Below are positions 11,641-22,978 of a DNA stretch of 64,000 bases, piece after piece. Position numbers and translations under genes: made by a program. The notes under the pieces are model-generated. The model searched no databases. It saw only the letters and a program-made list of their open reading frames with translations, and had not been told where the DNA came from. The DNA lies in NCBI RefSeq assembly GCF_022376445.1, contig NW_025954990.1, positions 1 to 64,000 of the forward strand, in the 5' to 3' direction. Numbering within the stretch: position 1 is the stretch's first letter; each line of letters starts with the position of its first letter. This DNA comes from Fomitopsis serialis (lineage: Eukaryota > Basidiomycota > Agaricomycetes > Polyporales > Fomitopsidaceae).

Positions 11641-12330
11641 CAGTTCGTTTCCTGTCAGGACGTCCCTTGTCTTCACACCACGCTTATCCGCGGAGCCTCA
11701 CCGAGCTCATGTGCTCGTCTTCTCCGCCCCCACGATCCCCGCGACTTGAAAAGGTCTTCCAACATCAAGATGCGCAAAGAGAGGATATAGTACGCACATT
11801 ATGGCGATGCCAATGTCGTGCCCCCAAAAGCAAAACGGAGCGCATACATGCACCCAGTCATTTGGGTCGCTCGCATTCCGAGCCTGAGTCGGTGCCTCTC
11901 AACTTGAACGCGAATACACCAAGAGTGAGCCACGACCAAAGCCTATCGCTCACAGTGCGACATCTAATCGGGAAGATAATGGATCAGCAAATGATAGGGG
12001 GCACATCTGCGCACTCACCCATGCCCTTCCTCCAACTCGTCGGCCTGGAGAGCTGTCGCATTGACCAGAGGATGAAGGCACTGCAATGACGCGGTGTGTT
12101 GTGTACGTCGCCCGCACATTCCTTGGTGCACCGTCCTAATTCCACATTCAGAATGTCGTCGCCTTATCGGCACAGGTTCTGGAAGGCGGTCGACGGTCGA
12201 CGGTGAGTATTCAGCGAGTTGCACGCGTACAGGCGTACAGTAAAGATGTGATCTCAGGCGCCTCGCGGATGCAAATTCGCCTCCGCCGTTATCACCGACG
12301 TTGTCGGCGGCTAATCTGTTCTGTCACCCC
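11641..12330. other. Upstream block shared with A2 and A3
   Basis: Part of this region (around 12200-12300, with GATCTCAGGCGCCTCGCGGA) matches 21870-21960 and, inverted, 27170-27290. A short shared reading, roughly FCIREA-EI-SL, is visible on the A-coding strand, possibly an exon relic of a gene once upstream of A. No intact ORF is supported. From 12331 to 12806 nothing further was recognised. Confidence 0.35.
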
Positions 12331-12806
12331 GCACACTGTCCTGCGACCCTTTAAGCTTGAAGCTTTAAGCCTCAGATGTGTTCTGGACCATGACTTGGAC
12401 ACAGACCAGGACGGGAATCAAGACAGACAGTCAGGAATAGGCCAATAAGTCAGATGGTGCGCGTCGATTCTACGTCTTGGAACGCGGTCACCACTAACAT
12501 TTATACATCTACAGACAGCCTGAAGGGCAGTAAAGGCGACGTTTACAGGCTTTTTGACGACACCTTTCTGTGTGCTGCGCGCCGTACACCCTCTGCCTGG
12601 GAGATGTTGTATTTGGAAAGGCAGGCCTGCTTCTGACGCGGTTGTTCGTGTTTCCTTGTGCGTGAGTGTTTCCCTTCCTGGCCCGCCCCCTTTCTTGTGT
12701 TGGCACCCTCCATTCATCCACGATATGTGGGCAAACCCGTCGACCAGGTCTTTCCTGCGGTGTGTTCTCGCAATGCGCGTCTTCTGGTTTGCGATACGGC
12801 CAGAGA

Positions 12807-13805
12807 TTATCGAGGCCTTTGAACCGGTGTTCTTCTCTGACGCACAGAACCTTTGCGTTGTGAATCTACCCCCTTCAGTGTCGGTTCTTCGATTTCACAC
12901 TCATGTTTGTGCTTGCACGATTTCGATGTGCGCGACTGCTTGACCCGGGGCTGTCCTTGCGCGTTTTCTGGCGATTCCCTTTTTCTTTTTTGGGTCGTCC
13001 GGGTGGCCTTCGCTGGGGCATGGTGGACCCTAGAATCAATGCGTACATCAGCTTATAGACATGGTGATGACGGACACAAGTCACCGCCGCGACGATGCGA
13101 AGGTCATGTGTCGCGACTCGACGCTATGTGTTCGCGTTCAGCGCGTAGGGGATCCGCGACGTCAAGGATGCAATGCGCGTTCCCCGTGAGCGGCGTTTGC
13201 ACTCACCTGAGTTTAGACTCCAAACTATTTTGGGTGTTTTGCTCATTCTTCGCGCGAACAGGATCTGTGTGTGGCCCAGCGTCACGGTCAGTGTACTTTG
13301 TGGCGACGACATGGTCGTTTCTCGTACCTGTCTCGCATGTTGCTGCGACGTCAGCTTTGTTGTCACAATCTCGAGCAACTTTTGCACGGATTCTGGCGCT
13401 TCGCCGTGGTCCGGACGCCGTCTCACTAACTCGAGGCATCCGTGTCTGTGGCGGCGAGACGTATTCGGCGGTCGCGGCATGGGCAGTCTCTGTGCCTGCA
13501 GATTGATTGACTCTTGACCTTCGTGCGACGTGCTGATCCTCTTCGCTACTGTTTGCTTGAGAACATGTGTCGAGACGGTGTCCCGTCAATCTAACATCCC
13601 GTCCGTCGTCGGTTGACCGAACACCGTTGACGGCGACGTCTCGAGGTCCTAGTTCGTAGTTTCTACTGGGCGACGACGATGCCAGTTTCTCTGCCTTCGC
13701 TGCGCGGTGAAAGTTGAGCAGTAAGGCGGCTTCCTGGAGTTTGACGACCTTGGCGGTTGTCGCTTTGATGTCGAAGCTTTGTCCTGCGGCGATCGATCGA
13801 GGCAT
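12807..13805 (-). CDS. Probable basic nuclear protein, unknown (gene D)
   Basis: Exon 1 (13805-13207) starts at a good ATG and ends at a GTGAGT donor. The phase-matching continuation is 13029-12807, for about 273 residues. The intervening 177 bp is long for this locus, so a further small exon is possible. The protein is hydrophilic, with RRSARIRAK late in exon 1 and a KRKRESPE stretch in exon 2. Both are typical of disordered, nuclear, Lys/Arg-rich fungal proteins. There is no recognisable DNA-binding domain. Another frame of exon 2 spells an AT-hook-like peptide, but it is out of phase with exon 1. Function unknown. Confidence 0.45.
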
Positions 13806-14698
13806 GGTGGCGATCAGTTGTATAGGGGCTTGTGCGCTTTGGCAGCGTATGCTGAGACCGATGAAGTGTGGGGGAAGAATGTGGCGCGTTCCGTTGTGGC
13901 TGGAGATATGTGGGCCACCTTGCTTCGTGCCTCGCGTCGCGTCACGGGACCGCGCGCAAGTGGCCCCCTTCGCCTGCGGGTGGCCACTTGCACGTATGTG
14001 TGCGGTTTGTATGAAACGGTGCGCCTGCGACGGGATGCAATGTTCTTGCGCTCCTGCTACCTCCCAGCTCTGCCGTGCCCGAATGAGCGATTTACCTAGT
14101 ACGTGCATGCGAGTTATTCGGCTCGTCGGTGAGGGTGGAAGCGAGTCCGCGTACACTAGGAGTTTCGGGCGAGGACTGGGCAGGATATGAGGGGGCTGAA
14201 GTATTGCGTCCAGATGCACAGTACTTATACCTCAGCCATCCTTTGTTCGCCGCCGAAGACGGCCGGTGCCACTGCTGCAACAATGCATAGCGAATCAGGC
14301 AGGGAAGGGGAACATGCCCTCGCCACCACTGAGACAGCGTACAATGTAATCATTCTCTCGAAATTGACAATCGCAGTTCATCTGAAGGGCCGATATGGGG
14401 TCAGTAGGTCGAGCGTGTCGGGTGTGGATATGTTATGGAACACGTGACCGCGTCGCGGAGGCAATCCCGTCACGGTAGTGTCTGCACAGCAGGCCCAATA
14501 GTTTGCCTCGATATCCTCGCGGAAATGTTCACGTCCATCGTTACGATGGCCCCCGTCTCGTTACGTGGCAAACGAAGGTCGTTGGCGGGGGAGGTGCCAG
14601 CCTGCGAGTCACTCAGTGGTCGAGACCGCCGCAGAGGCTGACCGGGAGGCTGACGCGTAATGTCCTCAGTCACGAACGCAACAGCCTGAGGCTGGGGA
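13806..14698. other. Intergenic; fragment shared with 22.4 kb
   Basis: The frame of gene D stays open upstream to 14219, but the composition there does not look coding. A short segment at about 13858-13885 (GATGAAGTGTGGG) recurs near 22452, so a piece of this upstream DNA was copied next to A2. From about 14440 the sequence belongs to the inverted duplication. Confidence 0.4.
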
Positions 14699-15389
14699 TA
14701 TAAAAACTCTGCCTGACGCGTTCTTTCCTCCCATCCTTCTTTGTCTGCTTCTCCCATCTCCTCCTATGATTATCTCTAGGTCTCTCTCATCTGATGCGAA
14801 GGTAAGCTCGGCCCCACTTCAACCTCAAGACCCCTGGACCAGAGTCAAGACCATCGGCTATCAAGATGACCGATGCGGATATCTCGCCGACGCTAGAGCC
14901 ACCGCCACGGAGGAGCAACTCAGTGACCCACCGAGGGTAAGTCAACGCACGCAATCATAGCGATCGGTACAATGTATGCTTACCATCCATGTTCGCCATC
15001 GCCAGCTAAGCACGGTGGGCAGCCACGCACGTCCTCGCATGCCCTACGACAGTCAAAGCCCCTGCGGTGATCGGCAAGCTACCACTGGCCCAGTACGGCC
15101 GCAGGGGCGCGGAGCTGCACGGCGTGCGGTGACAGAAGTCACTCGCGCGAACCGGGCGTCCGGGCTGTCGGCCTCGTCGCGCTCCAGCGAGCCCAGGGAG
15201 GACGCACCGCCGGCAATGCACTGGCGGGGAGCGCGACACAGTGCGAGTGTACGGCGTGGTGTGGCGGTCGTGGCAATATGGACGCGTGAGTCGTCTGCAA
15301 TGATGCCTTGGGTAGTGAGCGAGGCTGACATGGTTGGGTCGGCAGCGCGTAGTGGGCGGCGACCATCGTGGTTTCGGGCGTCCGAGTAG
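14699..15389 (+). CDS. Putative gene X, unknown, weakly supported
   Basis: A TATAAAAA box (14699-14706) is followed by a GT-AG-punctuated region. One consistent model is ATG 14866 to 14936 joined to 15011-15389, about 149 residues, Arg- and Ala-rich. Both strands of 15050-15390 stay open, so the coding strand is not proven. The mirror copy at 36.2-35.5 kb lacks this ATG (ACG there) and loses the frame near the end. The duplication may preserve a transcribed non-coding unit rather than a protein. Confidence 0.22.
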
Positions 15390-16469
15390 GTACGTATTTC
15401 CCTCTTTTCCCGGGGTAGGGGTCGGGCCCTCGGTCGCCAGTGGGGCGAGTTGGAGACCCGATCCTGGCATGGACCTTGTCGTTGGTCCCCGGGCTGAGTA
15501 CCTTGGTCCTCCTCGCCGCAGCGAAGGGAGCTGGGGGAAACTAGCGCATGCCGAATTTCTTCACATCGCTGAGATAGATCGTTTGTTGCAATTCTGTACA
15601 ATATCAGATACAGCGTGAGGCCTATCGAGCATCCTTGTAGCAGTCGACGCATGCAATCTCAGTTACCAAGTCAATCGCACTCGACGCGAAAGACAGCAGT
15701 TAGGAAGAGTTGGTGAGCTAGACTCGACCTTGACCTTGACGCCAGCTGCACATCATCAGGCTATCCGCATGATATCGATTATATGCAGGAGTCGACTTGT
15801 ACAGGTCCCAGGAGGAGTGAAGACGAGACCACCTTCAAGTTGAAGCTGGCCTAGTCATGGCACTGGTGGCTGGCAAGCCCGTTTCGGTGGTGCTTACGTA
15901 CATTCTACATCGCTCAGACGCCCGCCGCCTCTGTCGTCCAGTCGTTCATCACGCGTCACGGTCGTGATCAAGAGACGGCGGCGACGCGCAAGACACCAGA
16001 ATTATCATGCGAGAACTCTTCATGTTCCCTCTCCTTGGGACACGAAGCTTGCCTTGATCCTCCTCCCCCGAAGACGAAGAGGAATCCAACACGCGTGGAT
16101 TACGCCTCATCGCCGCCATGGATGGGCGACCTCTGCCTTCAACTTTATACGTCTTCATACGTCTTGGGTAGTATCGCCCTCCACTGTCGAGGTACGCTGT
16201 CAGCACTTTTACTACTGTGTTCAGCAGCTCAAGAGGTGATCAAGGCGGTCCTATCCAGCCATGACCACGTCACGTCATCCCTGGCCATTCCGATATTGTC
16301 TGCATCGCGTTCACAGCAGTCTGAAACCCGCTTCCCTCCTTACTTGGGCTCTCGGTCAGGAATGCAAGTACGTCGACATCCAGCCTCACTTCCTTCTCTC
16401 CCTTCACTACAATCACCACCCGCATAGCGCCCTCGCACCGCTGAAGCACCCGGTTCTCCTTCAAGCACT
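15390..16469. other. Upstream region of gene B
   Basis: The sequence is partly conserved with 34.6-35.2 kb in the other arm, including splice-like GAG|GTACGC near 16190 matching GAG|GTAAGC there. This suggests a 5' untranslated exon. No protein-coding ORF is supported. Confidence 0.35.
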
Positions 16470-17346
16470 ATGGCGCCCATCACCCTCCCCTTCCATCCTG
16501 GCCATGCATACGCCGCTCCTTTCGCCACCTCTTCTGCCACAGCTGCAACCGAAGACGCCGCATTCATTCTCACGCCGGGAAAGTCAAGCTACTCGCTCGT
16601 CGGTATGGGTGTCGCGGCTTGGGTCGTCGTCTGCGTCGTCGTCGTCTGCATCTGGATCGAGCGTGCGAAGCGTGGACGGGCAGGACAAAACTGGGAAGAC
16701 GATGGTGAGAAGGCTTTGGGACGGGTGCAGCTATCTTCATCCCTGAAGCTCGCCTTGCGCCGCAGTGGCAAAGGGGACGATGGTGAGTCCCATTTCGGTA
16801 TACGCGAAGTTACGTGACAAACCCCGTCTGCTAGATCGTGGACGTCCCACATCCAGTCTGAAGTCGGACAGCGCCATGTTTGCCAAGCCCCAATACGCTC
16901 TCCCGCTGAGGCCAAAGCCAGCGTACAACTCTCTTCCTCGTCTCGTGCGCTTCTCCCCTTCTCCCACGCCCACAGCAGCCCTCTCCACCCCGGTCGCCAC
17001 GCCCTCCTTCAGCGGCCACGGCAACGCATGCGCAGCTGGTGCACACTTCTGGGCGCCCTCATGGGCACTGAAGGCGGCGGAGGCCAACGCACAGACGAAA
17101 GCTCGCCGCCTGGCGTTGCACTCTCCGACTGCGGGGTCGTTCTCTCCTTCAGGGATGTTCTCCCTCTCCAGCGTGTACTCGCCTTCGCTCTGTTCTTCTT
17201 CGCGGTCACTCTCGACTAACGGACGGACAACGCCTTCGACTAAGATGTGGACGACGCCGTCGACCTCACACGCGATCGACTTCCCCGAGGTGCCGGCGTC
17301 GATCGCTGCGCGGATCCGACGAGAGCCCTTCCCCATGAACGTCTGA
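16470..17346 (+). CDS. Single-pass membrane protein B (left copy)
   Basis: Two exons, 16470-16782 and 16835-17346, separated by a 52-bp GTGAGT...CTAG intron, give about 274 residues. After a 45-residue N-terminus beginning MAPITLPFHPGHAY comes one hydrophobic helix (about residues 47-64, AAWVVVCVVVVCIWI) followed by basic residues, so the long Ser/Thr/Pro-rich C-terminal part should be cytoplasmic. Its copy B' in the right arm keeps the same intron position and phase. Conserved stretches are GHGNACAAGAHFWAPSWALK and, near the end, IDFPEVPASI-ARIRREP. That conservation with many substitutions elsewhere suggests both copies have been under protein-level constraint. No known family. Confidence 0.7.
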
Positions 17347-17565
17347 ACTTTGAGCACAGTCGGATAACAGTTTGGACTCCCTAAATGCGGCCCTGCTGCG
17401 GGAGCTCCCAGCGCAATAAGGGCTGTGCGGGGGTTCAAGTAGGGCGCGAGGGTTTGAGCGGCTGGTGGGTGGGCGTGCTTGTGTGCGCGACTGGCGATTG
17501 GTGAGGCTGACGCGGATCTTTAGGGCTCTATCTGTTTTGCGTAGTGCTTGTCGGGCGTCGCCGGG

Positions 17566-17862
17566 ATGCGCTGTTTTGCGGTTCTCAAACACCGTACGGT
17601 GGGACTGGCTGCTGGTGCTCTCACCCTCGCTCTCGCTATCGTTTCTGTTCTCCCCCTTGCTCTCGACTCCCCTTGTCTTGGTTGCTCTCTTCGTCGTGTT
17701 GGTTCTGCGGTGTTTGGCGATTCTCTTGGCCTCCTAGACTCAAGCATGCAAGTCTCCGCTCCGCACCTTGCCGGAGCCCTTGTTCTGCACGCTGTCGACA
17801 CTGCTTCTACAGGCTGCTCTATCTGCGTCAACATCTCCCGCTCTGTCGTCAACACACAGTGA
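17566..17862 (+). CDS. Short hydrophobic ORF C, possibly decayed
   Basis: The ORF begins MRCFAVLKHRT and runs about 98 residues, with hydrophobic segments and a late ICVNISRSVVN. The mirror copy C' has the same start and end, but a 10-bp length difference in the middle puts them in different frames. In the frame used by C', this copy has TAG where C' has TGG (about 17735). A further conserved hydrophobic reading lies downstream at about 17955-18025. One of the two copies has probably lost the original frame. Function unknown. Confidence 0.35.
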   Translation: MRCFAVLKHRTVGLAAGALTLALAIVSVLPLALDSPCLGCSLRRVGSAVFGDSLGLLDSSMQVSAPHLAGALVLHAVDTASTGCSICVNISRSVVNTQ

Positions 17863-18814
17863 AAACTTCACTCCGCGCATTGGCAAGCGGTCCCGTACTA
17901 TAGCGGTCCTCAACATGCTGAATCTACCCTACGCGCGGAAAATATCTGGGCTTGCCGAACGTGATGCGCTTCGTTCTGGTGACCTCTATGGAGTGCGCTC
18001 GAGTGCTGCAGTTCATAGTAGCACTGTATAGCTGTGGGCGAATGATGTCCTGCGTGTTTAGCGTCATGCTTTTGAATAGGATCAATCGTCTTGTATGATC
18101 TTGTGCGCATATAAGGAGCCTTGCGTGCGTCAATAGCACTGTTGGCGCTCTATTGAACCATCGTGGGCAGTAAGGGATCCTCACATTTTATTGGCGGACC
18201 GGTGTTCGGTCCTGGTCATGTACTGTAAGTGCATGCAGTGAAATGCTGTGCGCAATTCGAAAGATGTGAACAGAGTCAGATTTGTGCTCGGATCGGAGGA
18301 TGATATAAGGGGGAGCGATACATCACTGTGATTGACTTTGATACATGGGTAATATCCCGCTGTCGAAACCACGTTCTCTGGACCGATGATACAAGGTTAC
18401 AAGACGAACGATACCAGAGGAGATGAAGAAGGCCGTGAATAAGAGAAAAGGGTACACGAGCCGAGACCATGACACAAGACGAACCATGTCATACAAATCA
18501 AAATCCAAGGGTCCTTTCTGAGTCCATGCCAGTGTTCGGTTGCAGTACATTACTTTGCGAGAGAGGAAAAGATAGAAAAGGAGGAAAAGGGAAATGCGAG
18601 CCAGGCCTGAAGGATGCCCCCAACAGTCCTGACCCGCGCGATGAACGGCATGCCACGAACCCGCAGGGCATTACGGGTTCGCGACATGTCGGACATCAAG
18701 AAAGAAGTGGTGATACAAAAAGAACTTAAGACCGATACGAATAGATAGACGAATAATGATAGGGTGTGTGGCGTAGATGATTCGCCGTTGGTGGAGGGAG
18801 AACGCGGCGTGCGT
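17863..18814. other. Junction between C and A2
   Basis: About 17950-18030 still matches the other arm (33.18-33.10 kb). About 18060-18460 is unique. 18605-18700 holds the conserved A-family 3' block. No gene is supported. Confidence 0.45.
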
Positions 18815-21075
18815 CTAGTTCTCGGGCTCTGCAGATGGCCGCTGCGAGGCCGTCAGCAACGAGAAACATCAAAAGAGCCAAGACAGCTCACCTCCAACCG
18901 TCCGCCCTCAGCCCACATTGCACGAAGGTTCTGCTGCAGGATCTTCCGTCCCTCCTGTGCGTGTCGAAGGGCAGCGTCTTCACCCATCTTGTCGCGAAGC
19001 GCGCGCAGCTCGGCGTGGCGGTGGACCCGGCGCTTCCAGAGACCGAACATCTGTAGGCCAGGCTGTTGGCGGCGCAAGAGGCGCTTCGCGTATCTCATCG
19101 TGGTCTCAGGAACGTCCTGGAAGAGCAGATTCAGTATGAAAACGTGGAGCGAAAACAGAAGGATGCTCACCTCCTCAATGATAGACGCCATCGTGAGAGG
19201 TCCACTCGACGGACCGGGGCGGGCCTCCATCCCCGTCATCGCACTGAACGTACGAGGGCGAGTGGCCGAGCGAACTAGAGCGAGGGGCCCGTCCGGCAGG
19301 ATGAGCAGAAGAGGAGGAAGAGCCAAGCGCGGCATCGGGGTGAAGTTCGCGAGGTCGTATGCGATCATCGGGCGAGGGCCACCCATCAACGCGTGATCCT
19401 GGGTAGCCGCCTTGCAAGGCTCACGAACAGTCTCCTGAATGGGAGCCTCGATAGGATCGACGTCCGCCTCGGTGGGCACTGGCTTGACGGCGGGACGGTG
19501 GAGGCGGCGCTTCGAGAGGCCGAGTAGCTGAAGGCCCGGCTGCTGGCGTCGCAGGAGGCGCTTCGCGTATCCCATCGTCGTAGCAGGCACGTCCTAATAA
19601 AAAGCAGCGTCAGCATCGACAACGGCAGAAGGAAAAGGCGACTGACCTCTTCAATGAGAGACACCATGTTTAAAGGTCCGCTCGACTTAGGAGCGGCGCG
19701 GCGTGCCTCCATGAACGTCATCGCGCTGAACGTGCGCGAACGGGTGGCCGAGCGAGGAATGGCGACAGGCGTGGGGACTGGACCGTCCCAGAAGACGACG
19801 AGCAAAGGCCGAAGAGCCAGACGTGGAGCGGGGGTGTAGTTCGCGAGGTCGTATGCAATGAGCGGACGAGGACCGCCGATGAGCGCGTGGTCCTGGCTGC
19901 TGGCCCTGCGAAGCTGCCGAATGGTCTTCCGAGTGAGGCCGGCCATGCGCTGGACGTGATCGTCAGCCGGCATTCCCTTGAGTGAAGCCATAAAGAGCTG
20001 TTGAAGACCTATGTCAGCCAAGTGCTGTGAAGAGGGGAGAACCAACTCACCATCGACGAATATAGGCTACGCATGACGAACCCGAACATGGCAGGCAACC
20101 CGAGGTGACCCACGAGCGAAGTCCGCCACGCCGTCCTAACAGGCTCGAGAGTAGCGACGGCGACGTACGCGATGACCATGGTGTAGAACAGGACAAGCGC
20201 GTGCGCTGTCCGACGAGAACCGGCGTGATGGCGATCCTGGAAGCCTTCGACGACCGAACGCGCGATGTTGACGGCGTACGGTGTCCCAGATGTGGAAACA
20301 GAGCTGCTATCTTCGATCTCGGATGGTGCTGGATTTCTCCGCGGTCGCTCAGCCCAGAGACAGGTCCTCAAGGTGTGCGGGACCCAAACGATGATGTCTC
20401 CGGGAGGCCGCACGATCAAATCCGTTGTCCAATCCGCGAGATCGAAGATAGGTGGCACGATGATGTCCGTCGTTGTGCTCCACTTGCGCACGTCTTCCTG
20501 GAAGCCGGTCAACAGGGCCGCATACGGGTCTCCTGGGTCGTCGACGAAGGCGTCAGGGAGGAGAGGAACCGGGTCGGTGTCTGTGGTGACTGGGATGAAC
20601 CGCCGACTGCACCGAAGGACCATGATCAGCACCTGAATTTGGGACAACGAACGGGGGCGACGCACCTGGTGTCATACATGAACCAGGCCGCATCGGAGGC
20701 CATGTCACCTATGCCCCCGAAGACGCCCGTAAACGCCTCTCCAACCCCTCCATGTATGCTGTCGGAGACCATGTTGCCCATGCCTGCGAACGCATCTCCG
20801 ACGATGCCTGTGAATCTGTCTCCGGCCCCACTGTGCATATCGTCAGTGACAGGCTAGTCATCGTCGTCGACAACGATCACGTACCTGAGCGAGCCGGATA
20901 CATGGTCGAAGAAGGACTCGACCCTGTCGACCATGAGCGGGCAGGCAGTGCCGAGGCCAGATATCGGTTGTGCAGCGAGGCCCCCACCTCCGCCAAGTCG
21001 ACAGTAGATGTACGACTTGGGGTTGAGGGCCAGTGCACCGGCGGTGACGAGGATCGCGCCGAGGTTGATGAACAT
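18815..21075 (-). CDS. A-family protein, copy A2 (two-module form)
   Basis: Seven exons: 21075-20885, 20830-20666, 20606-20051, 19997-19647, 19593-19171, 19116-18892 and 18841-18815, about 645 residues. Intron positions and phases are the same as in A1, and exons 2 to 4 have exactly the same lengths. It contains the N-terminal hydrophobic segment, the Gly/Asp repeats, the exon-3 helix and both QDHAL...IEE plus YAKRLLRRQQPGL modules. The second module is fused to the first YAKRLL block inside exon 5. The C-terminus ends RPSAEPEN, whereas A1 ends PEH after a truncated last exon. The overlapping upstream ORF (MSPH start at 21149) is present. Unknown function, probably membrane-bound. Confidence 0.82.
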
Positions 21076-21310
21076 GTTGATGTTGCTATGAGTAAGAATG
21101 CGAGTAGCTCGAAGGGCGAGGGACGCCTGGGGGAAGAATGGGGAGACATAGCGGTGCGGCCAGCCGTATTTATATGTTCGCGGGGAGGGTGTTGGGCGTT
21201 GTTTGTCGCATTAAACGGACTGTGTGCGTGACCGCCTCGGGACGCGTCGCGACGCGCGACGCGACCGACGCTTTCCTAATTCGGATGGCAGGGTCAGTTC
21301 GTTTTTTGTC
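21076..21310 (-). promoter_or_regulatory. A2 promoter: TATA box and MCB-like cluster
   Basis: TATAAATA on the minus strand at 21167-21174 and ACGCGT at 21242-21247 within a CGCGACG-rich block, with the same spacing as A1. The conserved block continues to CCTAATTCGG near 21280. Confidence 0.55.
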
Positions 21311-22978
21311 AGGACGCTCCTTGTCTCCCTACCGCACCCACCCTGCACGGTCGTGCCTCTCCCCCCGCTCGTCTGCCTGGCCCCGAGAATCCCATCGTCG
21401 TGCAACGGCCTTCCGACAGCAGGAGGCATATGGGAGGTGTATTTTCTATATGCCCCACTTATTCGAAGTCGCCAACCTGGCTTGAAGAACGCATATGGTC
21501 AAGCGCATGACCCCCACGGCGTATTCCTCACCACATCGGCACCAAGACTCGTCATATGCGTGCCTGCTCGCGTATCTGCGAGTAGATGGTATAGCACAAA
21601 GATACGGAGCTATGAACTTCTGGGTACTCACCAACACTCTCCGCCCGGCCCTTCTGGACTTGAGCCGCATAACATCTGGACTTGGACTCCCAAAACGGCG
21701 TCGCGGGCCCTGTGCACTGTCTCGTACGTCATCCTGCCCGAGCACTGTGAGCTCTGTAACATGGCATATCCTGATAACAGCCTCAGGAATTCGCTCATTC
21801 TTCGGGTTAGGTACTGGGTCGGTGTCCTACGGGGAGGCAGTGAGTGTTCAAGTACATCGTGGAAGCAGACCTGCACGCCTCGGATGTACGGTAAAGATGC
21901 GATCTCAGGCGCTTCGCGGACGCAAAATCCGACCTTCGTCCGCCTTATCGCCGAGACCACCTTGCCGTCGGCTAATACCTTCCTCCCGCTCCTCCAGTGA
22001 GCATTCCCCAGGACCTCAGCTTTCGAGCTTCACCTTCTTTCACTCTACTGCCTCTTGAAACGCAACTTTGTCGCGGAAAAAATTGAGCAAGCTTCTTCGG
22101 ATTCGATCATTGGAATCGACTCGGCCGAGCAAGCACCCATGTCCACTACCTGGGAGGCAGCGCAGTCATTGATTGCCTGTATACAGGCAGGGCAACAATG
22201 AACATTCAAGGACGCCTTCATGCATGGGGCTGCGTCTTTTATTGCTGACATCGGCCATCTGTGCATTGGCTAATACTAGTCTGCCGGGAAAGCTGCTCGG
22301 TGCTCATTCGGTCTCTTCTCTCCCGGGCCCCGTCCTCCGGATCTGAACGATATTATAACAGATACCAGACAAATCCAGCCTAGGATATGACCGGCCAGTG
22401 AGCATCTGTTAGTCTGCGTCCCGGCCTACCATAGTTGACTGTAGTCGAGGGCGATGAAGTGTGGGGAAAGAATGTGCCTACCGTTGTATGGCCACTCAGG
22501 CTCGCAGAGTATGTTTGCGGTGCAAGCGTATGACACCAGTCAATGAACGTATGATCAATTACGCAGGCTTAGCGTGCTACCAGAGACACTGTCCATGTAC
22601 TAGTACATATCAAGAGGAGCATTGATGCAGCTGATACAGTATGGGAGACAGAGGGCGCTCGAGACAGCAGGACTTCTACCTAACAATACCTCAGAGAAAA
22701 TTAACCGATAGTACCAAGACTGCGAATAAGGCATACAATGATACATTTAGCGGAAAGTAGCGATACAGAGGGCCTAGGTGAGTCATAACCAATTCGAATG
22801 GAAGAGAGGCGGTGATACTTTTTGGACATTTAGGGGGTATACTGTTGGTAGCGCCTGCGCCACGAAGATGGCATGGAAGGCGGGATGCCAATGCACACGG
22901 CAGTGCAAGAACATCGAGGAAGACCGATGGACCTGGCCCACCACCCTCCAAGCCGGGGAGAACGAAACAACCTCAACT
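21311..22978. other. A2 upstream region and duplication boundary
   Basis: Matches to the A1 and A3 upstream DNA continue in patches to about 21980. A 258-codon plus-strand ORF (21224-22000) runs antisense through the promoter block and is not conserved, so I do not call it. Near 22450 a short piece matches the gene D upstream region. 22.5-22.98 kb is AT-richer and empty. Confidence 0.4.

Larger units (their letters stand above)
14440..21980. repeat. Left arm of large inverted duplication
   Basis: Order X(+), B(+), C(+), A2(-). The same units occur in mirror order and orientation at 36310-27130. Homology covers promoters and introns as well as ORFs: the TATA region of X, the B intron, the B 3' end, the C region and the whole A gene with its promoter and 3' block. 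It is interrupted at about 18.06-18.5 kb here and by a roughly 3-kb insertion in the other arm. Confidence 0.85.

Noticed and set aside
12875..13084. AT-hook-like peptide (RRPPGRPKKEKGNRQ) on the minus strand
   Set aside because: It is out of phase with exon 1 of gene D. The phase-matching frame of the same DNA gives a Lys/Arg-rich KRKRESPE sequence that fits the upstream exon better.
21224..22000. 258-codon plus-strand ORF over the A2 promoter
   Set aside because: It runs antisense through the TATA/ACGCGT block and beyond, is not kept in the A1 or A3 copies, and has no motif.
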